Origin: Nemophila menziesii
Lineage: Eukaryota > Streptophyta > Magnoliopsida > Boraginales > Hydrophyllaceae
Reading direction: 5' to 3'
DNA length: 64,000 nucleotides
NCBI GenBank assembly: GCA_029959085.1
Contig: JARWIR010000015.1
Coordinates: 3,905,017 to 3,969,016 of the forward strand
Shown here: piece by piece, positions 52,987 through 64,000 of the stretch
How the letters are laid out: every line of letters begins with the position of its first letter
Position numbering within the stretch: position 1 is the first letter of the stretch
The notes under the pieces: generated by a model
What the model saw: only the letters and a program-made list of their open reading frames with translations
What the model was told of the DNA's origin: nothing
Database searches by the model: none
Made by a program: the position numbers and the translations under genes

Positions 52987-54525
52987 TGGTGTCGACTAGG
53001 GCGTGATAAAATTATATATAAATAAGATGCAAATAAACATCCTAGCCTAAACACAGTATTCACTGCAAGTATCACAGGTCGTACGCAAGTCTTAATGATA
53101 AGTAAGATTCGTTCACCAGAGACTACGAAAGTTAGGAAGAACATATGCAATATAAAGTGCAAATAAGAGAGGTAGATGAATATTACGCTGCAAATAAAAG
53201 ACGAATGAAATATTTGTTGGGTTTTTTTGAATAAGAACAATTAACTAAATAAAGTAAAGACAAAAAATAAGTAAAGAGAACAGATAGTATGATAGTTTAG
53301 CTCGAGATCTAGCAAGCAATTCCCACTAGCCTTAATTATTCTAATCATGTAAGGGAGAATTGTGTGATATGCAATAGCTAGGATTCTATATTCCTCCTAT
53401 TTCCTTCCAGGTGGACTTAGGTGGCGACCTAACAATTACCAGGGGACTTGGGTAAGGGGACCCTACATAATGATCGATGATTAAATATCAAACCCTAATG
53501 ACTATCTAGTTAGGCAAGCCCTTCTGGATCACTACCATACACTAGACGCTTATGTGGTGTTTCAATAATCATACACCCCTTCCAGGTGAACATCTAACTA
53601 CTATTAAGACAATCCTATACGCGTCCACTAGCAAGAACTACAGACAATAAATCAAAACACATAAAACAGAGAATAAAACACTAATATCAATTTAAATGCG
53701 AACATCCCAAATTAAAATAGATGTAAAACAAGTCTAGGGTTCATACCCATATGCTAATATCAAGCTAAAATAAAATAAGTTCATACTAGAGAAAGAAAAG
53801 AAAACAATTAAAAATTTGAAGGATTGGGAAGACATGATTTGAGGTCCAACTCCTTCTGATCTTCTCTTCTCTTGATGTAGGCTTCTTTTTGGCTTAAAGG
53901 CTGTCCAATGATGTATTTCTAATGACAAGAGGGTGTATTTATAGGGTTTTCCAAACCCTAGGTCTAAATCTTGGAGTAGAAGGCTACTAATTTGAGTCAA
54001 AGTCCAACTCAAATTCGCTTCCTAAAATATAGGAAAAGGGAAAAACTATTGTTATCTTGTTTCGGTCGTATCTTACTCGTTATTGCTCCAATTTTCGCCT
54101 ACTTTATATCAAAACGACCGTGTGAAAAGTATCTACACTTTAGCCTTTTGTTGCTTCTCCAAATTCCCATCCTATTTTAAGTTATTTTCACTTTAGTGGA
54201 TGTACCTGCAAAATTTCAGATTTATTTGGCTAACTTTTTCTTTCCTATTTTATCTCTACTTCATTTTATATCCAGTTTCAATACATATCTTCTTTCCTTA
54301 TATCTTAGAATTGATTTGACATCTAATTAATTTCTATATATCTTTAAAACTTCACACTAAACAAACAAATTAAACCCAATATGCTCTAAAAATAATAAAT
54401 AATCAAATCAAGACAATAAATAAGAAAATATCAAAATAAAAATAATAATAGATAATTAAATAACTAAATACACCTAAAATGATGTCTCCAACTTAGATTA
54501 TTATATCACAAATAAGGAGACATCA
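52987..54525 (-). mobile_element. Complete LTR A, Ty3/gypsy (Athila-like)
   Basis: 1539 bp on the minus strand, starting TGATGTCTCC at 54525 and ending CGACACCA at 52987, so it has the TG...CA ends of an LTR. A TATA box (TATAAATA) lies at 53936-53943, about 580 bp from the start. A primer-binding site follows, which makes this a 5' LTR. The internal part is missing beyond the site, replaced by fragment C in reverse. The short open frames inside (53734-54012 and 52755-53240, minus strand) have no recognisable domain and cross LTR parts. Confidence 0.8.
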
Positions 54526-56674
54526 AGACCCCTAACTCAAAGTTGTATCGTCCCGATACAATAAAGATAAGAATAGTAGGGTAGTCAAATAATAAATATA
54601 AGAAGAAGACGAAGAAGAAGAATATAAAACAATAAATGATCGTAGAGCATAATATATGAAAAGTCTCATTTGGTAATGCTAAAGAAATAATGAACATATA
54701 TGTTTAATATACACATAATCAACATTCCATAAATTCAAGTCCAGATTAACTTCACAATGCCAGAAGGAGAGGTCTTCAATTAAGTTCATGTTAATGGCTA
54801 TAGGGTGATTATAGGTCCTAATATAGTATCCAATGATCCACTCACTTATGCCCTAATTGTTCCATTCTTACTCCACCAATTAGTTAGAAATCCTAAGGTC
54901 TTTATGGTTATAACATGGCTTAGGGACGGTAGGATATATTTGGATAATGAAAAGTGAGTTGTTGGCTCTCTCCTCACATTCCATCAACAAATTGCCCTAG
55001 AGCTTGATTTTCACTCGAAGACATTCTCACTCAATCCAATTTTGATGCTTTGATTTGGATCCCCAAATAACCCAAATAAAACCTTTTATGATGATTACAT
55101 AATAAATTCAACTTTGTCGGTCCAAATCTTCTTAATATTTTTCATATATATTTTTTCTTTCTTTTGATAGATAGTTATGACTCTCTTTCTAATGCGAGAT
55201 ATCATGCTACTTTTTCTTATATTATTTTCCTTTTCAATACTTTTTTCATTTACTTTTACCCCGACAAAGGGTTACAATTATAAAACTCATCATCATCAAT
55301 ACTATCACAATTACAATTTCCCAAACCCAATGTTTTCCAATGATAAAACCAACGACCCCAAACTCAACCTCTAAAACAACTTGTCTCAAGATTTGCTATT
55401 CGAGTGCAGGTCATATGGATAAGTCCTATAAACTAAGGGGTATAGCTTATAATGTGGCTAATAAAAGGCATTAGAAAGGCTCAGAGGGGCTAAGACGGAT
55501 ATTAATAATAATCAAATAAAAGGGTGAGAAAGCAAAAAAGGCTTCCAGTGGCTTCAATATGAAAAAACTGCCTTATTAATTTTTTCTAATCAGCAGATTT
55601 CATTACTTTTTCACTTTTAGTTCATAGACAAGCGGGTTTTCAACTAATATCAAACCTCACGTTCTACACACCGATTAAATCTCCCTAAGTTCCAACTTGA
55701 CAATTCATACGCATTGCTTATTAATCTTCCCTATCTTTTACTTCCTATTTTCATACATGCATACTAGACATATTTGTGACACCGTTTAAAAACATACTAC
55801 TTATAATCGTTGATTTAATTAAAACAGCTCAATTGGTACATTCATCATATTTTACGCCAACTCTAACCCTAATTTTTTTAATTTTTATGCAAAAATAGAA
55901 AGGAAGATGAGGACAACGAATCCCCACCCCCAACTCAAAAGTGAGCCGTGTCCCCACGACTCGAAAAAAGACTCAATAAAGCAATAAAATTTTAACTAAA
56001 CTAATTCATACAATAAATTAAGGAGAAGAATTAAAACGGGGTACCTTTCCAAAAAAAATCATGTTCTCTGCCACTGGATTTTTTTCTTTAGGCTTGGCTT
56101 GTATCCTCTTTCTCATGTTATACTTTTGTAGTGGATGTTGTGTAGTTACCTCAAGATTTGGCTTCTTTGAACATGGCTCATCAAGATCAATGGCCTTTTC
56201 TTTGTTGTAGCTCCAGGTAAATTCTTTTTCTTCCCTAAGATTGAACAGTTCCTATTGTCATCCATAAAGTCCGTTCTATTTGTTATCTTTGATTAATCCA
56301 CAACTCAAGTTACACCAAGTATAGAATAAAGTTATGAAATATTGGTGTGACTTGAGGTCGTTTCTTGGATGTATGATTATCAATGGTAGATGAAGAAACT
56401 CTTGATTTCTTCTTGGAAGAATTCTTGAGACCTTGATTAGCTTTGGTGTTTTATGGTTTGATGTAATGGTTTTGATGAAAGATTTGTGTTTATGGAATAT
56501 GGAGGAAAGATTTGATGTTGTTGTGTTTATGTGAAAGTTTAATCAAGCTTCAAGGTGTTTTTATGGGGTTTGGGTCTGAAATCGTCTTTATTTTACCTCC
56601 AAATCCAATTTTCTCGACATCATTCGATAGATCTCAAAAAGATACGCGATTTAGACTTATGGCCTACAATTTTT
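54526..56674. other. Unassigned AT-rich DNA between two LTRs
   Basis: I see no gene here that I can name. There is a GAA-rich tract at about 54600-54622 and an unrelated sequence right up to LTR B. Because LTR B is not followed by a primer-binding site and LTR A is, the two LTRs do not form a proper pair with this as the interior. It may be older host or retroelement DNA into which they inserted. Confidence 0.4.
55177..55374 (+). CDS. Possible small secreted-peptide ORF, unsupported
   Basis: A 65-residue ATG frame with a hydrophobic N-terminal stretch (MLLFLILFSFSILFSF), then a His/Tyr/Asn-rich part (THHHQYYHNYNF) and a charged end. The layout resembles a signal peptide plus a short secreted peptide. 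The AT-rich, T-rich base composition can create such frames by chance. I see no promoter, homologue or conserved family motif. Confidence 0.12.
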   Translation: MTLFLMRDIMLLFLILFSFSILFSFTFTPTKGYNYKTHHHQYYHNYNFPNPMFSNDKTNDPKLNL

Positions 56675-58124
56675 TGGTATCGCCTAAGGTGTGATAAAAA
56701 TAAGATATAAATAATGCAACTAAACACCCTAGCCTGAACACGGTACTCACTGCAAGTATAACAGGTCGTACGAAAGTTTTAAGATAAGTAAAGATCCGTT
56801 CTCAAGGACTTAGTGTGTTATACAAATGGATTTAACAGAATAGCGTAGAAATTAAAAGTTAAATACAAGAAAAGTAAATAATGATGATTTATGAGGATAT
56901 TTATGATTAACTAAATTAAGCTAAAGACAATAAAATAAAGTACGAGAGAATAAGATGAGAAAGTATAGCTCAGGTTTTGCTAGTATGCACTAATCATTCT
57001 ATTTATTCTACTAGTTAATAAGGGTGATTAAAGCTCTTAGATAAGTAGTCAGGATTCTATATTTCTCCTAACCCCCTTCCGGGTGGACTTAAGAGGCTAC
57101 CTAACAATTACCAGGGGACTTGGGTAAAGGGACCCTACAATAATGATCGGTGATTAAATCTCAAACCCTAATGACTATCTAGTTAGGCAAGCCCTCTCGG
57201 ATCACTACCGCACACTAGACGCTTATGTGATTTTTCAATAATTAAACACCCCTTCCGGGTGACCATCTAACTACTATTAAGACTATCCTAACGTGATCAA
57301 GATTAAGACAACCAATAAATCAAAACACATAAAACGAATATATGGTTAAGAAGCTATAATCAATTTAAAATAGTTTTCCCAAACAAACTTAGATAGAAGA
57401 AAATAGAATTCAAATATTATACATATGCAAAACCCAAGGTATGGGAAAATTAGTTCCTACTAGAAAGAAATAAACTAAAAATAAAGATACATACTGTCAA
57501 CTTGCTTCTCTTGAATGATGAATAAACTTAAGGACTAATTAAGGAGAGGCAAGGACATGTTTACAATGATTAAAGGGTGTATTTATAGGTGTTAAGGAAT
57601 CCCTAGGTCGAAATCTTGAAGTAGAAGGAAAGTAATTGGACTCCTTTTCCAAATTCTTTCCCTAAATTATAGGATATAAGATAAACTGCTGCTGTCTTGT
57701 TTTGGTCGTAAATTATTTGTTATTGATCCGATATTCCCCTAATTTATATCGAAACGACCAAGTCGAAAAGATATATACTTTTTTGTATAGATTGATCCTC
57801 CATTTTCCTAGCCGATTTTGAGTTATTTTCATTTTAGTGGACGTAGCCGCATAATTTCAGATTTACTTGGCAACTTTTCCTTTCCTATTTTATCTCTACT
57901 TCCTTTTATCTCCAATTTTCATCCATATATTCCTTCCTTTATCTATTTAGAATTGATTTGGAATCTAACTGATTTTACATATATCTTCAAAGCTTCACAC
58001 TAAATAAACAAATTAAATCCAATATGCTCTAAAAATATTAAATCATTAAATCAAGTCAAGAGATAGGAATTTATCAAAATACATATAAAAATTTAATATT
58101 AAATACTTAAATACACCTAAAATG
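56675..58124 (-). mobile_element. LTR B, 5'-truncated, same family as LTR A
   Basis: 1450 bp on the minus strand with the same order of blocks as LTR A, including a TATA box at 57580-57587 and the end GGCGATACCA at 56675. The first 46 bp or so are missing: CACCTAAAATG runs straight into array sequence at 58125. There is no primer-binding site after its CA end, so it is a solo or 3' LTR. Many differences from LTR A by eye suggest separate, not recent, insertions. Confidence 0.78.
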
Positions 58125-60569
58125 AAAGGACATATCATTCGTTTTTGGTTTTGGTAAAAAGCCGAAACGCACGTAACTATACTCACCATAGTTGATAAGG
58201 AACAAAAATCAGTTGTCTAGCAGTTAATTACATATGTAACTCCTAGCTTGAAGATTTTCCTTTACATTTCTATTCCAAGAAACATGCCTAATAGAGGTAT
58301 AGGGTTTATAACGAATAAACTCCCTAATTCTACGCATAAGATGTTTAACTCTCCAATTAGATACAAATGTCGAGAACAGGCTTTCCCAACACAGAAGTTT
58401 AGGACACCTAACTTCTTTATTCCAATGATCTCAATATATGTAGGTTCATTCACAGCGAAAGTGGGTAGAGGTTTGCAAGGAGGGAGAAAATCCCCAAACT
58501 CCCCTACCTCATGTGCGAATTAGATGGCGCACAATGGAGTATCGAATAGTGTACAGAGACCTATCTAGTGGTGTATTATTAATTTATTTCTCGAGACAAA
58601 TTCGGTTAAATGGTTTCAAGAGTGGTGCATATCCCTTTATTTTGGGTACATCACTAGTTCCTTAAGTTAGTTTCAAAATAACCACGGTATTTCATTTCCC
58701 TTAAATAACATAACACCATATAAATTCATATATCCATCATTTTCGGTAACATTTTCAATAGAACTTTAAATTAATATAAATGTGATACAACGACATCTAT
58801 TATCTGAAACTAAACAAACTTTAATGAGAAAATATGTAAAATATAGGAGTCGTAATGATAAATTACAACCTTAACTCTAAATCTAGAGAATCTTCCCCTC
58901 CAGATTAAGTCTGAAACGCTTGTTCATAGCCATTTTGAACATAACTTGTATCTGTAGGAGTAAAACCATAATTAACCACTGATGCACTCCCATTGACAGA
59001 AGGAGCTCCAACAATTTAGGTTGGAAACAAATCTAATAGTGGCATTGCATTAGGACTATGAGATGTATCACTCTTATCAATTCGGCGAGCCAAATATCTT
59101 CCGCCTGATGCCTTTGCCCTCTCAAATTTTTGAGCATTTTGGTGCCCACCCTTAGCACTACCACAAGAAAAAATCTTATAGCAGTACTCACATGCATACA
59201 ACTTCAATCCATTCTTGGAATTATCAAGTTGTTTCTCGCCTGCTATTACAACCATATTCTGCAAATAAGTGATATATTTAAAAGTTTCAACTTATCAAAA
59301 TAATTCTATCAACAGTAAATTAGTAAATCTTACCATGAAAATCAGTGCGTTGTTCATATATGACTGAAATGTCAGACTCATCGACCTTATTATTCATACA
59401 CATTTTTGGTTGTTAATGATGAAAGTGGTGTCATTGAGAAATTCTATTTTATATATATATATATATATTTTTCAATTATGCCCAAATTATCCTGCATATT
59501 AAAATTAAAGTTACCAATTCTATTAGCATGGTTTTTCATTGCCATCAAGGAAAATATGAGTATTAATAATACTAGCTAAACAATCAGAGTTTTTAGCAAA
59601 AACAAAAGAAGTTGTTAAATATTCTACCTATTCCTTGTTGAGGCAAAGTATAGGCCTAAAATTTTGTAATGTGTAATATTTATTAAACATAAAACAAGAG
59701 TCTGATTTATTAAATTACGTAGCAAATAAATTGGAAAAAGGATAAATCACGTATCAAGAAACATTTACAATTTCTCTCTATTGCTCTTTATAGCAATAAA
59801 AAAGAGTAAAGACAATTGTATAAATATTGTTGGCACTATAAACATTCTACTTTTGTCTGCGATTAGACACTTACAAACTATTACTAATGTGTTATGTACT
59901 TAAAAAAACCTTTTTGTTGATTTATTACTAGTATTAATATTTTCTTCTAAAATCCTTTCCAGAGAAATTTTTACAACAATGACTATACAACAATACCTAT
60001 ATTTAAAAGTAAACCTAATTGATTTTTTTCTCAAATGAAACATTACAAAGAATCTAAAGATACATAAAAAATTAATACTTATGCTTCATATTTATGTAGG
60101 TTTACAACTCCACAAAAGATGAAAATTTCAAAGCATAGAATATGATTTATTCATCAAATTCTCAAAAAAATAATAATATATTAAAGTTTAAATATATATA
60201 CGGATCTTATTACATATAAAATTATATACTAAAATCATAGAAAATGAAACTCATCTCTTTTTTAAGGAAATGATAAAAAATAATACATTTTAACTTTGTA
60301 AAAGTTGAAATGTTCTAGAGAAACTCCAGTAACAATTTAGAAAATAAATTTAATTATAACTTACCTCTTCGTTACATGATTGATATTTGTTTGTTGAACA
60401 AATGAATTTGGTAGCATACGCTTGTCCTCCACTATCACGTCCTTTCTTTACATTATGACGTTTTTATTTGAGGTAAAAAGAAACCCTAATAATATCAGGC
60501 AGCAAGACCGACCCAAAAGGTTGTTATTGGGCCACAAATTTTATATTTTATGTTAATTTATTTAGAGTA
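58125..60569. repeat. Repeat unit U17, left-truncated
   Basis: Starts at unit position 873 (AAAGGACATATC) directly after the truncated LTR. It carries the subfamily stretch at 58164-58186. It is the most diverged copy by eye, with many private substitutions and a small deletion around 59755. Its zinc-finger exon breaks differently from all others. Confidence 0.97.
58863..59258 (-). pseudogene. C2H2-EAR zinc-finger exon with readable finger, late stops (U17)
   Basis: The only copy in which the finger reads through: YACEYCYKIFSCGSAKGGHQ, then NAQKFERAKAS and GGRYLARRID. Both shared stop positions are sense codons here (AAG for TAG, CGA for TGA). The QALGGH core is changed to SAKGGH, so DNA binding would probably be altered even if it were expressed. 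Two other stops break the tail: TAA at 59016-59018 after LLDLFPT and TAA at 58905-58907. The EAR motif is therefore not in the same frame segment as the finger. A truncated finger-only protein is conceivable but would lack the repressor motif. CGA-to-TGA is a typical CpG deamination, so CGA here may be ancestral. Confidence 0.82.
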
Positions 60570-63500
60570 AGAATTTTATTTGACAAATAAATAAAAAATG
60601 GACTGGGCTTGTAACTACTGAACTCCCTGGACTATTTATTTTCAAAGAAAGAACCTTCTTAATTTATTTGGCAATAAACATTTGTATTAAAAAATAAGGA
60701 AAAGATTACATGAAAGTTAACGAATACATGCTCATTTTCAAGAAATACCAAAATCCTAGTTATATATTTGATAATAGATTCGGTTCGGTTTTTCTACGCT
60801 AAATCGTACAAAAACTAATTTATGTACATATTTTTTTTTGAGTTTTGAATAATCTCTTCTCTATCCTTACTGAAGGAAGCTTTAAATTTTTTTATATTTA
60901 AAAATAATTAAAATAAGGGATAGAAACTCAATTAAGCTTGAAAACAAAAATGCTCACGTATAGTATCGCACGCTTGAAAAGGTCATAATGTATAAAATAC
61001 CTTTACATTTATACTTAGTTGATATATCTAAAGAGTTGTTTTGTTTATTTAAAAATCTTCAAACTAAAGCATAGACATTATGTTATATAAAGATCCATCT
61101 GCAATTAATTATTTACAATTTAATGCATAAAATTCCACTGTCAAGAATATATTTTTCCTACATCAGTTAATAACCTAATAATTTGACACTTCATATATGA
61201 ATATGTGAGATAATAAAATGTCTCAAGTATACGTTATTGGAATTATCCATTTACCAAACCAAACGGTATAAAACAAAAATATATACTGAACCGAAAACTG
61301 AGAAAACTTAATCAATCAAAATCGTTATGTTCGGTAATACCATCCTTAAAGGACATATCATTCGTTTTTGATATTGGTAAAAAGCCGAAACGCACGTAAC
61401 TATACTCACCATAGTTGATAAGGAACAAAAATCAGTTGTCTAGCAGTGAATTACATATGTAACTCCTAGCTTGAAGATTTTCCTTTACATTTCTATTCCA
61501 AGAAACATGCCTAATAGAGGTATAGGGTTTATAACGAATAAACTCCCTAATTCTAAGCATTAGATGTTTAACTCTCCAATTAGATACAGATGTCGAGAAC
61601 AGGCTTTCCCAACACAGAAGTTTAGGACACCTAACTTCTTTATTCCAATGATCTCAATTTATGTAGGTTCATTCTCAGGGAAAGTGGGTAGAGGTTTGCA
61701 AGGAGGGAGAAAATCCCCAAACTCCCCTAAATCATGTGCGAATTAGATGGCGCACAATGGAGTATCGAATAGTGTACAGAGACCTACCTAGTGGTGTATT
61801 ATTAGTTTATTTCTCGAGACAAAGTTGGTTAAATGGTTTCAAGAGTGGTGCATATCCCTTTATTTTGGGTACATCACTAGTTCCTTAAGTTAGTTTCAAA
61901 ATAACCACGGTATTTCATTTCCCCTATATAACATAACACCATATAAATTCATATATCCATCATTTTCGCTAACATTTTCAATAGAACTTTAAATTAATAT
62001 AAATGTGATACAACAACATCTATTATCTGAAACTAAACAAACTTTAATGAGAAAATATGTAAAATATAGGGTCGTAATGATAAATTACAACCTTAACTCT
62101 AAATCTATAGAATCTTCCCCTCCAGATTGAGTCTGAAACGCTTGTTCATAGCCATTCTGAACATAACTTGTATCTGTAGGAGTAAAACCATAATTAACCA
62201 TTGATGCACTCCCATTGACAGAAGGAGCGCCAATAATTTTGGTTGGAAACAAATCTAATAGTGGCATTGCACTAGGACTATGAGATGTATCACTCTTATC
62301 AAGTCAGCGAGCCAAATATCTTTTGCTTGATGCCTTTGCCCTCTCAAACTTGTGAGCATTTTGGTGCCCACCCTAAGCTCTACCACAAGAAAAAATCTTA
62401 TAGCAGTACTCACATGCATACAACTTCAATCCATTCTTGGAATTATAAGGTTGTTTCCCGCCTGCTATTGCAACCATATTCTGCAAATTAGTGATATATT
62501 TAAAAGTTTCAACTTATCAAAACAATTCTATCAACAGTAAATTAGTAAATCTTACCATGAAAATCAGTGCGTTGTTCATACATGACTGAAATGTCAGGGC
62601 CATCGATCTTATTATTCGTACACATTTTTGGTTGTTAATGATGAAAGTGGTGTCATAGAGAAATTCTATTTTATATATATATATTTTTTTTTTCAATTAT
62701 GCCCAAATTATCCTGCATATCAAAATTAAAGTTACTAATTCTATTAGCATGGTTTTTCATTGCCATTAAGGAAAATATGAGTATAAATAATACTATCTAA
62801 ACAATCAGAGTTTTTAGCAAAAACAAAAGAAGTTGTTAAATATTCTACCTATTCCTTGTTGAGACAAAGTATAGGCCTAAAATTTTGTAATGTTTAAGAG
62901 TTATTTAACATAAAAGAAGAGTCTGGTTTATTAAATTACGTCGCAAATAAATTGGAAAAAGGATAAATCATGTATCACCAACAGCAAGAAACAGTTACAA
63001 TTTCTCTCTATTGCTCTTTATCGCGATAAAAAAGAGTAAAGACAATTGTATAAATATTGTTGGCACTATAAACATTCTACTTTTGTCTGCAATTAGACAC
63101 TTACAAAATATTACGAATGTGTTATGTACTTAAAAAACCTTTTTGTTGATTTATTACTAGTATTAATATTTTCTTCTAAAATCCTTTCCACAGAAATTTT
63201 TACAACAATGACTATACAACAATACCTATATTTCAAAGTAAACCTAATTGATTTTTTTTCTCAAATGAAACAGTACAAAGAATCTAAAGATACATAAAAA
63301 ATTAATACTTATGCTTCACATTTTTGTAGGTTTTACAACTCCACAAAAGATGAAAATTTCAAAGCATAGTATATGATTTATTCATCAAATTCTCAAAAAA
63401 ATAATAATATATTAAAGTTTAAATATATATACGGATCTTATTACATATAAAATTATATACTAAAATCATAGAAAATGAAATTCATATCTTTTTTAAGGAA

Positions 63501-63801
63501 ACGATAAAAAATAATACATTTTAACGATGTAAAAGTTGAAATGTTCTAGAGAAACTCCAGTAACAATTTAGAAAATAAATTTAATTTTAACTTACCTCTT
63601 CGTTTCATGATTGATATTTGTTTGTTGAACAAATGAATTTGGCAGCATAAGCTTGTCCTCCACTATCACGCTCCTTTCTTTACATTATGACGTTTTTATT
63701 TGAGGTAAAAAGAAACCCTAATAATATCAGGCAGCAAGACCGACCCAAAAGGTTGTTATTGGGCCACAAATTTTATATTTTATGTTAATTTATTTAGAGT
63801 A
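60570..63801. repeat. Repeat unit U18 with a ~92-bp deletion
   Basis: Complete unit, 3232 bp. Near 60777 ATAATAG is followed directly by ATTCGGTTCGG, so unit positions of about 208-299 are missing. It carries the subfamily stretch at 61387-61409. It shares TTTTGCTTGATG with U1. Confidence 0.97.
62085..62480 (-). pseudogene. C2H2-EAR zinc-finger pseudogene exon (U18)
   Basis: 396 bp, Cys form, shared TAG and TGA. Private changes are KIIGAPS and IDLELRL at the EAR end. It has DTSYVQ as in U16 and U17, and SSKRYLAR matching U1. Confidence 0.82.
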
Positions 63802-64000
63802 AGAATTTTATTTGACAAATAAATAAAAAATGGACTGGGCTTGTAACTACTGAACTCCCTGGACTATTTATTTTCAAAGAAAGAACCTTCTTAATTTATT
63901 TGGCAATAAACATTTGTATTAAAAAATAAGGAAAAGATTACATGAAAGTTAACGAATACATGCTCATTTTCAAGAAATACCAAAATCCTAGTTATATATT
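63802..64000. repeat. Repeat unit U19, first 199 bases
   Basis: The start of a further unit, cut by the window edge. No difference from the common form stands out. Confidence 0.95.

Larger units (their letters stand above)
58125..64000. repeat. 3.3-kb macrosatellite array, right block (U17-U19)
   Basis: The array resumes after the retroelement block, at a point equivalent to unit position 873, in the same orientation. It holds the right part of U17, complete U18 and the start of U19. The window ends inside the array. U17 and U18 carry more private substitutions than U1-U15 and share diagnostic variants with U16. Confidence 0.98.

Noticed and set aside
52755..53240. 161-codon minus-strand frame
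   Set aside because: It spans parts of LTR fragment C and LTR A across their junction and has no domain, so it is a chance frame at a rearrangement.
52987..58124. One intact LTR retrotransposon with LTR B as 5' LTR and LTR A as 3' LTR
   Set aside because: The primer-binding site follows LTR A, not LTR B. The spacing would leave only 2.1 kb of interior without any gag or pol motif, and the two LTRs differ at many places.
1..64000. CRISPR array or prokaryotic operons
   Set aside because: Repeats are 3.3 kb rather than 25-40 bp. There are no spacers or ribosome-binding sites, and the gene remnants are plant-type with introns and polyadenylation-like signals.

Overview
This is an AT-rich plant nuclear window, and almost all of it is one tandem array (a macrosatellite) with a repeat unit of about 3.3 kb. 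Units are numbered U1 to U19 here. U1-U15 run without a break from base 1 to 49299. U16 is cut short at about 51803. A block of LTR-retrotransposon debris fills 51804-58124. The array then resumes with the right part of U17, a complete U18, and the first 199 bases of U19 at the window end. The array therefore probably continues beyond both edges. The pointers to a flowering plant are a QALGGH-family C2H2 zinc finger with a C-terminal EAR motif (a plant-specific class), LTRs with a tRNA-Asp primer-binding site of the plant Ty3/gypsy kind, and telo-box plus site-II promoter motifs. I cannot name the species.

Every complete unit carries, on the minus strand, the remains of one gene: a single-finger C2H2 repressor ending in LDLELRL, with a 74-75 nt intron in front of the finger exon. 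All copies look broken. Seventeen of eighteen share the same two nonsense codons, in and just after the finger. Five also share a one-base frameshift. U17 alone reads through the finger, but has two later stops of its own. A possible first coding exon, with a promoter-like stretch, lies about 1.1 kb upstream of the finger, close to the arbitrary unit boundary. The other half of each unit (unit positions about 1-1588) holds no gene I can recognise. Most small ORFs there look like chance or antisense frames.

The array has a readable history. U1, U2, U3, U5 and U6 correspond by private variants to U8, U9, U10, U11 and U12, so a multi-unit block was duplicated. U4 is a hybrid (front of a U5-type unit, back of a U3-type unit) and U6 another (front like U12, back like U13), as unequal crossing-over would give. 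U16-U18, around the retroelement block, form a more diverged subfamily with a 21-nt net length difference and its own amino-acid variant. They look like an older part of the array.

The block at 51804-58124 is composite: a Ty3/gypsy-like LTR end with a primer-binding-site-like sequence, then three pieces of a second LTR family. One piece is a 530-bp U3 fragment on the plus strand, facing a complete 1539-bp LTR on the minus strand to give a large inverted repeat. The third is a 1450-bp LTR cut at the junction with the array. I found no intact protein-coding gene, rRNA, tRNA or CRISPR array. The most interesting possibility, which is inference only, is that this array of promoter-bearing zinc-finger pseudogenes makes non-coding or small RNA acting on an intact paralogue elsewhere in the genome.
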